Source: Chloroflexia bacterium
GTDB lineage: Bacteria; Chloroflexota; Chloroflexia; Thermomicrobiales; UBA6265
DNA: 11,099 bases
Assembly (NCBI GenBank): GCA_013698495.1
Contig: JACCUV010000107.1
Location: forward strand, 1 to 11,099
Direction of reading: 5' to 3'
Part shown: piece by piece, positions 1 through 6,336 of the stretch
Position numbering within the stretch: position 1 is the stretch's first letter
Layout of the letters: each line of letters starts with the position of its first letter
Program-made: the position numbers and the translations under genes
Notes under the pieces: generated by a model
Seen by the model: only the letters and a program-made list of their open reading frames with translations
What the model was told of the DNA's origin: nothing
Database searches by the model: none

Positions 1-597
1 TTCTACCGGACAGCCTTTTACCTGCCCTCGATGACCCCCGTGATCGCCACCGCTTACCTCTGGATCTGGATGCTCAATCCCAACAATGGCTTGGTCAACC
101 GCACGCTTCGCGCACTAAGTCTCCCGGCCCCGGCCTGGACGGTCGACCCCGACTGGACGAAGCCGACGATCGTGATTTCCCAAGTCTGGATGATGGGTGG
201 GGCGATGATCCTCTTCCTCGCCGCCCTGCAAGGGGTGCCCAAGGATTTATACGAAGCCGCCACCCTCGACGGCGCCGGGGCCTGGCGCCGGTTCCGGAAC
301 ATCACGCTGCCGATGATCTCCGGCGTCTCCTTCTTCCTGGCGACGGTCTCAACGATCGCCGCGCTGGGTGTTTTCACCCAAGGCTACGTGATGTTCGACA
401 AGGATGGTGGTCCCCAGGATTCGGCGCTGTTCATCGTGATGTACCTGTTCAAGCGGGCATTCGGCAGCGGCTACTTCCAGATGGGCTACGCCTCGGCGAT
501 CGCCTGGATCCTGTTCCTGATCATTCTCGCGGTCACCGCCCTCCAGTTCTGGATTTCCAAGCGTTGGGTCTACTACGAACACGATGCCCGCGGCTGA
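1..597 (+). CDS. ABC sugar-type transporter permease, MalF/UgpA-like (5' partial)
   Basis: This is a membrane-spanning subunit of an ABC importer, most likely for a carbohydrate or similar solute, which forms the translocation channel with the next gene's product. The frame is open to the left edge, so 198 C-terminal residues are visible and the N-terminus lies outside. Hydrophobic segments alternate with short loops (for example around ISQVWMMGGAMILFLAAL and the C-terminal IAWILFLIILAVTALQF). At residues 85-106 of the visible part is the EAA loop of binding-protein-dependent permeases (EAATLDGAGAWRRFRNITLP), the site that docks the ATPase. The stop overlaps the possible early start of the next gene, which marks an operon. 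The ATPase and solute-binding protein are not in the window, so the substrate cannot be named. Family assignment is firm. Confidence 0.93.
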   Translation, partial: FYRTAFYLPSMTPVIATAYLWIWMLNPNNGLVNRTLRALSLPAPAWTVDPDWTKPTIVISQVWMMGGAMILFLAALQGVPKDLYEAATLDGAGAWRRFRNITLPMISGVSFFLATVSTIAALGVFTQGYVMFDKDGGPQDSALFIVMYLFKRAFGSGYFQMGYASAIAWILFLIILAVTALQFWISKRWVYYEHDARG

Positions 598-613
598 GGA
601 AAGGGTCCTTCCG

Positions 614-1513
614 ATGGCTGTACGAAACGAAACACTCCCGATGGCCACAAGCGTGGCGGGAACCGGTCACCGGCAGTCCCGGTTCTCGCCCCACTCGCTT
701 CGCGAGCCGCTGATCTACCTCGCGCTCACCGCGCTGGCGGTGATCTTCTGCGCGCCCTTCGTCTGGCTGGTGATCACCTCGCTCAAGCCGGCTGACGAGA
801 TTTTCGCCTCGAACTGGATACCCACGGAATGGCGGTGGGACAACTACGCCGATGTCTTCAACTTCGCCCCGGTCGCGCGGTGGATGTGGAATACCCTGGT
901 GATTACGGTGTTGGCCGTGGTGGCGGTCCTGCTCTCGAGCTCGCTGGTCGCTTACGGCTTCGCGCGCATCCGGTTCCGGGGCCGGGGGGCGCTCTTCGCG
1001 CTGGTGATGGCCACCTACCTTTTGCCCGGCGCGGTGACGATGATTCCTACCTTCCTGATCTGGAATGAGCTGGGGGCAGTCAACACCTTCTGGCCGCTAT
1101 GGGCGGGAAACCTGTTTGGGTCGGCGTTCTACATCTTCATGCTGCGCCAGTTCCTGCTGACCATTCCCCAGGATTTGGTCGATTCGGCGCGGATCGACGG
1201 GGCAGGGTTCCTGCGCATCTACTGGACGCTGATGTTGCCGTTGATCAAGCCGGCGCTGGTGGCGGTCGCGATTTTCGAAGCCAATGCGAAGTGGGACGAT
1301 TTCATGGGGCCGTTGATCTACCTCAACCGGCCCGACGACTACACGTTGGCGCTGGGTCTCGGCACGATGAAGGAGTCGGTCCAGGAGTTGGGCACCCAGT
1401 GGTCGCTGCTGATGGCGGCTTCGGTGATCTTCACGATTCCGATGATGGTGCTGTTTTTCCTGTTTCAGCGGTACTTCATGGAGGGCGTGACGCACTCGGG
1501 GATCAAGGGGTGA
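614..1513 (+). CDS. ABC sugar-type transporter permease, MalG/UgpE-like
   Basis: This is the second channel subunit of the same importer, 299 residues and full length for the MalG/UgpE group. A hydrophobic segment near residues 33-55 (LIYLALTALAVIFCAPFVWL) is followed by the typical periplasm-facing WRWDNYADVF stretch, a core of further membrane segments, and the EAA loop near residues 190-214 (DSARIDGAGFLRIYWTLMLP). An ATG at 584 is in frame and overlaps the upstream stop. The ATG at 614 is preferred because GAGGAAAGGG (596-605) lies 8 bases ahead of it; an ATG at 641 is also possible. Tight coupling to the upstream permease indicates cotranslation. No further transporter gene follows, so this is the 3' end of the operon. 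The substrate is not determinable from the sequence. Confidence 0.93.
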   Translation: MAVRNETLPMATSVAGTGHRQSRFSPHSLREPLIYLALTALAVIFCAPFVWLVITSLKPADEIFASNWIPTEWRWDNYADVFNFAPVARWMWNTLVITVLAVVAVLLSSSLVAYGFARIRFRGRGALFALVMATYLLPGAVTMIPTFLIWNELGAVNTFWPLWAGNLFGSAFYIFMLRQFLLTIPQDLVDSARIDGAGFLRIYWTLMLPLIKPALVAVAIFEANAKWDDFMGPLIYLNRPDDYTLALGLGTMKESVQELGTQWSLLMAASVIFTIPMMVLFFLFQRYFMEGVTHSGIKG

Positions 1514-1555
1514 TACGACGACTTGATGCAATGGTGTCCGATTCAGCATTGCGGG

Positions 1556-1828
1556 TCAAGGTTGGGCCGAGGGGCGGTCGATGAACAGGCCGACCAGGCG
1601 TTGCACGGTCACGAGGGTTTCGGTTGTAACGGCGCCCCGTTTTCGTTGAAAGCGGATCAGGCTCTGCGACTTGACCTGTTCGCACATGATGACCGAGGGT
1701 TTGGTGATGCCACCTTCGGGCTCCTCGATCCGGATCTGATTCGAAAGTCCCTTGTCTGTGCTCGTAATGGGAATCACGATTCGCAGGCGATGGGGAATGG
1801 CGTTGAAATCGGCTCCTGAAACTCGGAA
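1556..1828 (-). pseudogene. 5'-truncated MazF/PemK-family toxin remnant
   Basis: Reading the minus strand from 1828, the translation begins FRVSGADFNAIPHRLRIVIP, continues with ITSTDKGLSNQIRIEEPEGG, and then TKPSVIMCEQVKS up to a stop at 1556. This matches the middle and C-terminal part of MazF/PemK mRNA-cleaving toxins: the VS-x-FN strand, the P-[IL]-T-[ST] motif, the IEPPEGGLTKPS loop and the MCEQVRS strand. The usual first 25-30 residues (MRRGEIW...GxRPA, with a conserved Arg) are missing. An in-frame TGA sits at 1831-1829 and another stop lies just upstream, before the hairpin at 1856-1891. A GTG at 1777 could start a 73-residue piece lacking the first strands. No antitoxin gene is adjacent. 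It is probably a decayed toxin; an intact small protein is unlikely. Confidence 0.72.
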
Positions 1829-1855
1829 TCAAGCCGGTTGGGACTAAGGGCGTAT

Positions 1856-1891
1856 GCCCAAGCGGGAGGCCGGTTGGCCTCCCGCTTGGGC
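1856..1891. terminator. Perfect 16-bp hairpin, likely terminator of the minus-strand operon
   Basis: Arms GCCCAAGCGGGAGGCC (1856-1871) and its exact reverse complement (1876-1891) flank a GGTT loop. It lies 27 bases past the stop of the ferritin-like gene, where a terminator would be expected. There is no clear U-run on either side, so it may be a mobile palindrome used as a terminator. The remainder of 1514-1917 holds only the toxin remnant. Confidence 0.7.
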
Positions 1892-1917
1892 GTGGTGTGG
1901 GGTGGTGGGAAGGTTGG

Positions 1918-2496
1918 TTAGTTGGCGGTGGATTTCCAGACGCTGTCGATCGTGGCGCGGCTGGCATCAACCACACCGGCGTCGATCACCGGCGCGTGCT
2001 CGCCAGTCTTGAGATCGTGGATGACGGCCGCCGGGAGGACATGGTTGATATCCTGCACCAGACCGGCGTAGGTGCGCACGCCTTGCTCGGCGAATTCCTG
2101 GGTGGCGAGATCCTCGAAGGCCATCGCCGTGGTATGGAGGATGGTGTAAGCGATCGTGACGTGGTTGTAGGCGGTGTAATCGTCGCGGATTGATTTGGTG
2201 ACGGAGTCGTGGCGGACCTTGTCGATTACGCCCGCCACCTTGCCAAGCAGGGTTGCGCCGACCTTGATCACCGGGTTGCCGGCGGTTGAACCGTACTGTT
2301 TCTGGTACGCCTCAGCGCGGTGCTTGCTATCGCGCACAGTGTCGTGAAAGCGTTTGAAAGCGGCATCGAGTTCGGAGTTGCCGGTCTCCAGTTTCAACTG
2401 GTGGTCCATTACCTCCTCGATGTGGGACTCGAGAGCGACGATATCGCCCAGCCAGTCAGAAATTTCGCGATTGATCTTTTTAGAAGTAGTGGACAT
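1918..2496 (-). CDS. Ferritin-like four-helix protein (DUF892-like)
   Basis: This is a 192-residue, soluble, mostly helical protein with no signal peptide. The start at 2496 is set by a strong ribosome site (TTAGGAGG, 7 bases upstream). An in-frame extension to 2742 exists but reads as low-complexity Arg/Pro and only shadows the neighbour gene. Predicted helices lie near residues 8-35, 43-68, 98-128 and 131-161. Acidic and His residues sit inside them: E23 and H25 (ALESHIEE), H51 (RFHD), E62, H112 (YNH), H121 and H152 (INH). The spacing suggests a ferritin-like bundle as in DUF892/YciF-type stress proteins, possibly a diiron or iron-storage role, but I cannot confirm the metal ligands. It is the second gene of an operon, 74 bases after the DUF378 gene, under the divergent promoter facing the CarH-like regulator. 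Confidence 0.7.
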   Translation of the reverse strand: MSTTSKKINREISDWLGDIVALESHIEEVMDHQLKLETGNSELDAAFKRFHDTVRDSKHRAEAYQKQYGSTAGNPVIKVGATLLGKVAGVIDKVRHDSVTKSIRDDYTAYNHVTIAYTILHTTAMAFEDLATQEFAEQGVRTYAGLVQDINHVLPAAVIHDLKTGEHAPVIDAGVVDASRATIDSVWKSTAN

Positions 2497-2570
2497 TTGT
2501 TGCCTCCTAAGGAGATGAGGGATGGGCCGCTTCGCACGGGTCGGCCCGGGACGACGAAGTCCTGGCCGAA

Positions 2571-2798
2571 CTAGGCTCGTTGGGTATCGTTTCCGGCCAT
2601 TCGCCCCAGGGCGGAGAACTGGTACACGCCGGAAACGGCGACGAGGATGTAGACGATTCGGGACAGGACGTTGACTTCGCCAAACTCTTCGCCAACGATC
2701 GTGGCGACGAGATCGAATTCGAACAGACCCACCAATCCCCAATTCAACGCGCCAACGATAACCAGAACCAATGTGACGAGATCGAGTGACTTACGCAT
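2571..2798 (-). CDS. DUF378 family small membrane protein
   Basis: This is a 75-residue protein with two membrane helices, near residues 6-26 and 43-63. The first carries the DUF378 signature GALNWGLVGLFEFDLV (residues 16-31); the second starts with LSRIVYILVAVSGVY. Length and layout match this widespread family (YuzA-like in Bacillus), whose function is unknown. The start is supported by GGAGG 6 bases upstream of the ATG at 2798. It is the first gene of the minus-strand operon, and its promoter and operator lie in the region shared with the CarH-like regulator. The short hydrophilic tail (GRMAGNDTQRA) probably faces the cytoplasm. Confidence 0.88.
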   Translation of the reverse strand: MRKSLDLVTLVLVIVGALNWGLVGLFEFDLVATIVGEEFGEVNVLSRIVYILVAVSGVYQFSALGRMAGNDTQRA

Positions 2799-2816
2799 GT
2801 TTTGTCCTCCGTGGTA

Positions 2817-2859
2817 GAATCGAATTATGAATCTAATTCTATACTACAGGTTTAGATTC
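2817..2859. promoter_or_regulatory. Three-copy GAATCKAA operator, probable CarH-like binding site
   Basis: Two direct copies, GAATCGAATT (2817-2826) and GAATCTAATT (2829-2838), start 12 bp apart. A third, inverted copy, GAATCTAAAC, reads from 2859 to 2850 on the minus strand. Copies 2 and 3 form an exact 8-bp inverted repeat with a 15-bp gap. Copy 3 sits in the -35/-10 spacer, copy 2 overlaps the -10 and start point, and copy 1 is just downstream, as expected for repression. That the adjacent MerR-type regulator binds here is inferred from position and repeat layout. Confidence 0.6.
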
Positions 2860-2864
2860 GTCAA
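2836..2864 (-). promoter_or_regulatory. Sigma-70-type promoter of the DUF378/ferritin-like operon
   Basis: On the minus strand, TTGACG (2864-2859) is followed by a 17-base spacer and TAGAAT (2841-2836). Both hexamers match the -35 and -10 consensus at 5 of 6 positions, with ideal spacing. The predicted start is near 2829, giving a leader of about 30 bases. On the plus strand TATACT (2840-2845) could be a -10 for the regulator gene, but no good -35 accompanies it. Confidence 0.72.
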
Positions 2865-2907
2865 CGTCTCATATCGGACTCGTTCGCTATGGAAAGGGGG
2901 ATGAGTC

Positions 2908-3882
2908 ATGACTCTCCCCGCTGAAGCACGGCTGTTCACTATCGGGGAGGCAGTATCCGAACTCCAGGGCGCTTATCCCGACGTTTCACACTCCGCCCTG
3001 CGATTCTTTCAGCGAGAGGGTTTGGTAAACCCGTTGCGCACGGCAGGCGGACACCGGCTGTTCACCGTCACCGACCTCGATCGAATTCGGCGAATCAGGA
3101 ACTGGCAGGCGCAGCGGTACTCACTCGCCGAAATCCGGCAACGGCTTGAGACGATGGATGCTCTTGCCTCGCCAGCGCACCTTTCGCAGCGACTACTTGA
3201 ACTGGCGACGCATGGCGAAATGGCGGCCGCCACCCATTTGATCCTCCATGCAGACGATGTGGGATTGCCACTGGCGTCGACGTTCGACGACGTATTGCGG
3301 CCCGCCTTGATCGAGGTCGGGGAGCGTTGGGTCAGTGGGCTGCTAACGGTGAGCCAGGAGCACGAGATTTCGGAGCTGTCGCGGGATCTCATCGCCGAGC
3401 TGACCCTGCGACACGCAGAACCTGACCGGCTCAAGCCGATTGTGGTTGCCGCCTGCATCGCCGAAGAGTTGCATGACCTCGGGTTGCGGATGGTCTGCGG
3501 TGTCTTGCGTGAACGGGGGGCGAGAGTGCACTACCTTGGGGCGAATGTGGACCCATCCTCCATAGAGGAATCGGTGCGTTTGCGTCGCGCAGAGATTGTA
3601 TTGCTCTCAATCTCCTTGGAGGCACACATGCCCGCGTTGCGCGAGACCATCCGCGTCGTCCGCGACACGACGGTCGACATGCCGCGACCGAGATACGTCG
3701 TCGGTGGAAGAGGTTGTCTCGGTCATCGCGAGGAGTTGGCGGCAAATGGAGTCGAAGTTCTTGCGGACCATCGCCTGGAGGGCATCGCGCGCGTCGTCCT
3801 TGCGGATTCGAACCAACATCCAGACGAGATTTCCGGACCGGAGGAAGTGAGCAGCCACTCCGCCGCCCGGCACGCCAGGTGA
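2908..3882 (+). CDS. CarH/LitR-like MerR regulator with B12-binding photosensor domain
   Basis: This is a 324-residue predicted transcription factor. Residues 9-80 form a MerR-type winged helix (FTIGEAVSEL; LRFFQREGLVNPLRTAGGHR; LFTVTDLDRI). Residues 90-165 are a helical cap of the B12-binding-2 type, and residues 176-300 a Rossmann-like B12-binding domain. W141 is followed by nine residues and then E151-H152, the Wx9EH signature tied to adenosylcobalamin-dependent light sensing in CarH. E187-L-H189-D-L-G192 supplies the ExHxxG motif whose His ligates cobalt. Family knowledge: in the dark, adenosylcobalamin-bound tetramers repress DNA, and light breaks the Co-C bond and releases them. GGAAAGGGGG lies 7 bases before the ATG. 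The gene diverges from the DUF378/ferritin-like operon, its likely target. The last 15-20 residues look like a disordered tail. Confidence 0.88.
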   Translation: MTLPAEARLFTIGEAVSELQGAYPDVSHSALRFFQREGLVNPLRTAGGHRLFTVTDLDRIRRIRNWQAQRYSLAEIRQRLETMDALASPAHLSQRLLELATHGEMAAATHLILHADDVGLPLASTFDDVLRPALIEVGERWVSGLLTVSQEHEISELSRDLIAELTLRHAEPDRLKPIVVAACIAEELHDLGLRMVCGVLRERGARVHYLGANVDPSSIEESVRLRRAEIVLLSISLEAHMPALRETIRVVRDTTVDMPRPRYVVGGRGCLGHREELAANGVEVLADHRLEGIARVVLADSNQHPDEISGPEEVSSHSAARHAR

Positions 3883-3928
3883 TTTGCAGTTGGCGTTGTT
3901 TCAGGATTACAGTAACCCAAAAGAGTCA

Positions 3929-3957
3929 TTGTGAGCCCGATGTGCTTCTGCAATACT
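3929..3957 (+). promoter_or_regulatory. Possible promoter of the secreted-protein gene
   Basis: TTGTGA (3929-3934), a 17-base spacer and AATACT (3952-3957) lie about 105 bases before the ATG at 4063. Each hexamer matches consensus at only 4 of 6 positions, so this is tentative. Nothing else recognisable is in 3883-4062 apart from the ribosome site AGGAG at 4051-4055. Confidence 0.25.
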
Positions 3958-4062
3958 TGACCCGTAGAAGAAATTCGTCTGCAACGTTATTCCGCCAGTG
4001 GCCGATGCTCCTTCGGATCGTTTCCGGAGCCAGTGTCCCCACTTCATTGAAGGAGACGGACA

Positions 4063-4620
4063 ATGTCGCGATTTGCAACCTTGAAGAACATCACACTCGG
4101 CGCGATGCTCGCTGGCGGGATTGCGATCGGCGGGGCTGGACTGGTGTTGGCGCAGGACGATGAAGCTACGGCTTCTCATCCGGTGCACATTCATGCTGGC
4201 GATTGCGTCAATCTCGAACCGGTTCCCGCTGTGCCGCTGAACAACATTGAGCCGCGCGGAGCCGGCGAGGAAGAGGAAGGCGAGGACGCCCCCGCTCCCC
4301 AGGGCCTCCTGACAGCGGCTAACGTGCTCTACTCCCTGACCGACGATTCCGAATTCAGTTTCGACGATGAGATGCTGGCTGAGTCCCATGCGATCAACAT
4401 CCACGAGAGCGAGGAGAACATCCAGAACTACATCGCCTGCGGCGACATTGGCGGCGTGGTGTTCGAAAATGAACTGGTGATTGCGCTGCAACCGCTGAAC
4501 GACTCCGGGTACTCGGGAATCGCGATCCTGACCAAGGATGACGACGGCGGCAATGTCGACGTCAAGATTTACCTCGCCGAGCCGCCTGCCGATGGCGTCG
4601 AGGCGACTCCGGTCAGCTAG
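4063..4620 (+). CDS. Secreted small acidic protein with paired His/Cys motifs
   Basis: This is a 185-residue exported protein of unknown function. Residues 1-30 are a Sec signal peptide: R3 and K8, then a Gly/Ala/Leu-rich core, with likely cleavage after VLA (residue 30). The mature part has two similar motifs, HPVHIHAGDC (39-48) and HAINIHESEENIQNYIACGD (109-128). A Glu/Pro-rich linker (about 64-80) separates them, and the end is beta-like (SGIAILTKDDDG...VDVKIYLAE). The HxH pairs with a following Cys resemble CHRD or Cu/Zn-SOD-type strands, so metal binding or a C48-C126 disulfide is plausible, but no known catalytic set is complete. AGGAG lies 7 bases before the ATG. It appears monocistronic, with a strong hairpin just after the stop. 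Confidence 0.85.
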   Translation: MSRFATLKNITLGAMLAGGIAIGGAGLVLAQDDEATASHPVHIHAGDCVNLEPVPAVPLNNIEPRGAGEEEEGEDAPAPQGLLTAANVLYSLTDDSEFSFDDEMLAESHAINIHESEENIQNYIACGDIGGVVFENELVIALQPLNDSGYSGIAILTKDDDGGNVDVKIYLAEPPADGVEATPVS

Positions 4621-4646
4621 TTGCTGTTCGAATTGAAGACATGAAG

Positions 4647-4679
4647 ACAATGGCCGTGGGGTGATCCCACGGCCATTGT
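4647..4679 (+). terminator. Strong hairpin terminator after the secreted-protein gene
   Basis: A perfect 14-bp stem (ACAATGGCCGTGGG, 4647-4660, pairing with 4666-4679) closes a GTGAT loop, starting 26 bases after the stop codon. A short T/G-rich run (TTGTTGTGTGG) follows, so the U-tract is weak. Beyond it, the gene-free stretch to 4998 contains one composite hairpin repeat (4827-4879) and nothing else I can name. Confidence 0.75.
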
Positions 4680-4826
4680 TGTGTGGCATCGAAGGCGTTC
4701 TGCCTCTCTACCCCGAATCGCAAAGTGGCTGAAATCTCACACCTGGACCTACGGAAATTACAAGATTCCTCGTTCCTCGGAATGACAATTGGCTCGCTGG
4801 CGATCGTCGAGCAATGACCACAGAGC

Positions 4827-4879
4827 GGGACGACACCCGTTCGACAAGCTTAGGGCAGGCTCCGGTCGTCCCCTACGAA
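4827..4879 (+). repeat. Dispersed hairpin repeat, composite copy with internal insert
   Basis: Arms GGGACGAC (4827-4834) and GTCGTCCC (4865-4872) are followed by the family tail CCTACGAA. The 30-base loop carries CGACAAGCTTAGGGCAGGCT (4842-4861). The same 20-mer with one mismatch is in the loop of the copy at 7241-7294. Confidence 0.7.
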
Positions 4880-4998
4880 GCCTGATTGTGGGCGCGGGGA
4901 CAGCGGTGCGTGGTTGTCGTGCCGCATTCCGAGCTTCCTACGCGCCATAATTGGCGGAGCAGGAAGTTCGCGCCGTTGACGACAATGGGGAGAAGACG

Positions 4999-5898
4999 AT
5001 GAGCGCCAATGACGATTCCGGCAAACGAGACGTGAACGGGCTCCGGATTCTGGTTCCGCTGGATGGATCGAAGCGATCGGCCAAGGGTGCGGAATTTGCC
5101 GGTCGGCTGCCGGCGAGCGAAATCGTGCTGTTCCATGTCGCCGGAAGTCACGAGGCCGACTCCCGCGCGATCGAAGTCAAGCTCGAGGAGGTCGCCGGGC
5201 CGCTGCGACGCGAAGACCGGTCGGTTGAGGTGGTAACGCGCACGGGAGATGTGGCCGGCGCGATTCTGGACGCCGCAACCGGATGCGACCTGATCGCGAT
5301 GGCCACGCACGGTCGCGGCGCCGCCGGCCGGTTCCTTTTCGGCAGCGTGGCGGACAGGATCAGCCGCCACAGCACAACGCCCACGCTGCTTGTGCGCCCC
5401 GGAGACGACAAGTCCGAGATTCCGCCGACGGCGCGGATCGTGGTCCCGCTCGACGGGTCCGAGCTTGCCGAGCGGGCGCTGCCGATCGCCTCCACGATCG
5501 CGATCGGGATGTCGTTGCCGGTGCACCTGCTGCGAGCGGTTGGTCTCGACGAGATTCGGTTGACGATCCGAGAGCAAAAGAAGTCCGGGAAGGTCGTAGG
5601 CGGTGAGGACCAAACCTACGATGATGCTCGGAAGGAAACGGAGCGCCGCGCCGGAGAATATCTGGCGACGGTGGCCCAGCGGCTGCGCGCACTGGGGCAA
5701 GACGTGCAGACCGAGGTGCTGGAGGGCACTGCCGCGTTCGCGCTCCTGTGGAAGATTCAGCCAGACGACCTGGTGGCGATGACGTCTCATGGCCGAAATG
5801 GATTCCGGCGATGGCTGCTGGGAAGTGTTGCGGAAAAGCTGGTGCGCGAGGCGAAGGGGCCGGTGTTGCTGGTGCCGACGCGAGAGCGACAGGCATAA
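4999..5898 (+). CDS. Tandem universal stress protein (two UspA domains)
   Basis: This is a 299-residue cytoplasmic protein of two fused Usp domains, residues 15-134 and 145-294. Each begins with the Usp beta strand (RILVPLDGSKRSAKGAEFAG and RIVVPLDGSELAERALPIAS) and ends with the nucleotide loop HG-x9-GS: HGRGAAGRFLFGS at 104-116 and HGRNGFRRWLLGS at 264-276. These are followed by the closing strands TLLVRP and VLLVPT. The first Gly of the full G-x2-G-x9-G-S motif is Ala or Thr here, but the rest of the ATP-binding type is kept. Such proteins bind adenine nucleotides and support survival under stress; the partner is unknown. The start at 4999 is chosen over an in-frame TTG at 4951 because GGGGAG (4987-4992) lies 6 bases ahead. 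It appears to be a single-gene unit. Confidence 0.92.
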   Translation: MSANDDSGKRDVNGLRILVPLDGSKRSAKGAEFAGRLPASEIVLFHVAGSHEADSRAIEVKLEEVAGPLRREDRSVEVVTRTGDVAGAILDAATGCDLIAMATHGRGAAGRFLFGSVADRISRHSTTPTLLVRPGDDKSEIPPTARIVVPLDGSELAERALPIASTIAIGMSLPVHLLRAVGLDEIRLTIREQKKSGKVVGGEDQTYDDARKETERRAGEYLATVAQRLRALGQDVQTEVLEGTAAFALLWKIQPDDLVAMTSHGRNGFRRWLLGSVAEKLVREAKGPVLLVPTRERQA

Positions 5899-5971
5899 CC
5901 GGGAGCAGCATGCTCGCCCCCAATGCGTGACCAATCTGGCACAATGGGGCCACGCATCAATCGTCGTTTAA

Positions 5972-5999
5972 GCGGGAGGCCACACAGGGCCACCCCTAC
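5972..5999 (+). repeat. Dispersed hairpin repeat, diverged copy
   Basis: GCGGGAGGCCACACAGGGCC is followed by ACCCCTACA. The arms GGGAGGCC and GGCCACCC pair with one mismatch, and the right-hand CCCCTAC tail is kept. It lies in the 145-base gap between the stress-protein gene and the small HTH gene. Confidence 0.6.
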
Positions 6000-6043
6000 A
6001 GACCGGCGGCGGCGCCAAACCGATTTGGACTGGAGACAGTCAC

Positions 6044-6262
6044 ATGGTCGAGAACGAACAACCCGCGATTTTCCGCCAGAACTTTCATGAGTTGCTGCAG
6101 CACGATCAATACACGCCAGAGGAGGAGGCCTTCCTGTTGGGGGTCGATCCGGGTGTGATCAACCAGGCGGCGCACCGGCACGAGCTTCCGGCAATTTTCG
6201 CCGAGCACCATGTGATGTACATCATGCGGGCGGACCTGGTGCGTTGGCTGGAAAACCGGTAG
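6044..6262 (+). CDS. Small excisionase-like helix-turn-helix protein
   Basis: This is a 72-residue protein. Residues 22-70 read as a compact MerR/excisionase-type winged helix: YTPEEEAFLLGVDPGVINQA gives the helix-turn-helix, HELPAIFAEHHVMYI the wing, and RADLVRWLENR the closing helix. This is the DNA-binding HTH_17 pattern (T-x-E-E-A-x-L-L-G-V ... LPA ... R-x-D-L-x-x-W-L). The first 21 residues are a short acidic helix. GGAG (6032-6035) lies 8 bases before the ATG. No integrase or phage gene is nearby, so a stand-alone regulator is likelier than a true excisionase. It lies 74 bases before the amidohydrolase gene on the same strand, with a hairpin repeat between them. Its target is unknown. 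Confidence 0.75.
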   Translation: MVENEQPAIFRQNFHELLQHDQYTPEEEAFLLGVDPGVINQAAHRHELPAIFAEHHVMYIMRADLVRWLENR

Positions 6263-6278
6263 GGCGATTGATCGAAAC

Positions 6279-6300
6279 GGGAGGACACGCAGGTCCTCCC
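6279..6300 (+). repeat. Dispersed hairpin repeat, perfect 8-bp arms
   Basis: GGGAGGAC (6279-6286), the loop ACGCAG and GTCCTCCC (6293-6300) form a perfect small hairpin. The right-hand tail is altered to CCGCGACGA. It sits between the HTH gene and the amidohydrolase gene and could weaken read-through between them. Confidence 0.72.
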
Positions 6301-6336
6301 CCGCGACGATCGGCATGGCCGCGCCTGGGGGCGAAC

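Noticed and set aside
2524..2547. GGGCCG / CGGCCC inverted repeat between the DUF378 and ferritin-like genes, as an attenuator
   Set aside because: A 6-bp GC stem with a 12-base loop is expected by chance in such GC-rich DNA.
2497..2742. In-frame N-terminal extension of the ferritin-like protein (total 274 residues)
   Set aside because: It overlaps the DUF378 gene on the same strand, is Arg/Pro-rich and low in homology-like features, and the internal ATG at 2496 has a near-perfect ribosome site.
3907..4689. Antisense frame of 260 codons over the secreted protein
   Set aside because: It runs through the terminator hairpin and the signal-peptide gene. The plus-strand gene has a ribosome site, signal peptide and terminator.
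4951..4998. TTG start giving a longer stress protein
   Set aside because: There is no ribosome site at proper distance, and the ATG at 4999 has GGGGAG upstream and fits the usual Usp N-terminus.
4873..5934. Long antisense frame (353 codons) across the universal stress protein gene
   Set aside because: It is rich in His, Arg and Gln with no domain-like pattern, which is what GC-rich coding DNA gives on its opposite strand. The plus-strand frame has clear Usp motifs.
5923..5957. Inverted repeat ATGCGTG / CACGCAT after the stress-protein gene
   Set aside because: A 7-bp stem with a 21-base loop and no U-run or promoter match is too weak to call a terminator or operator.
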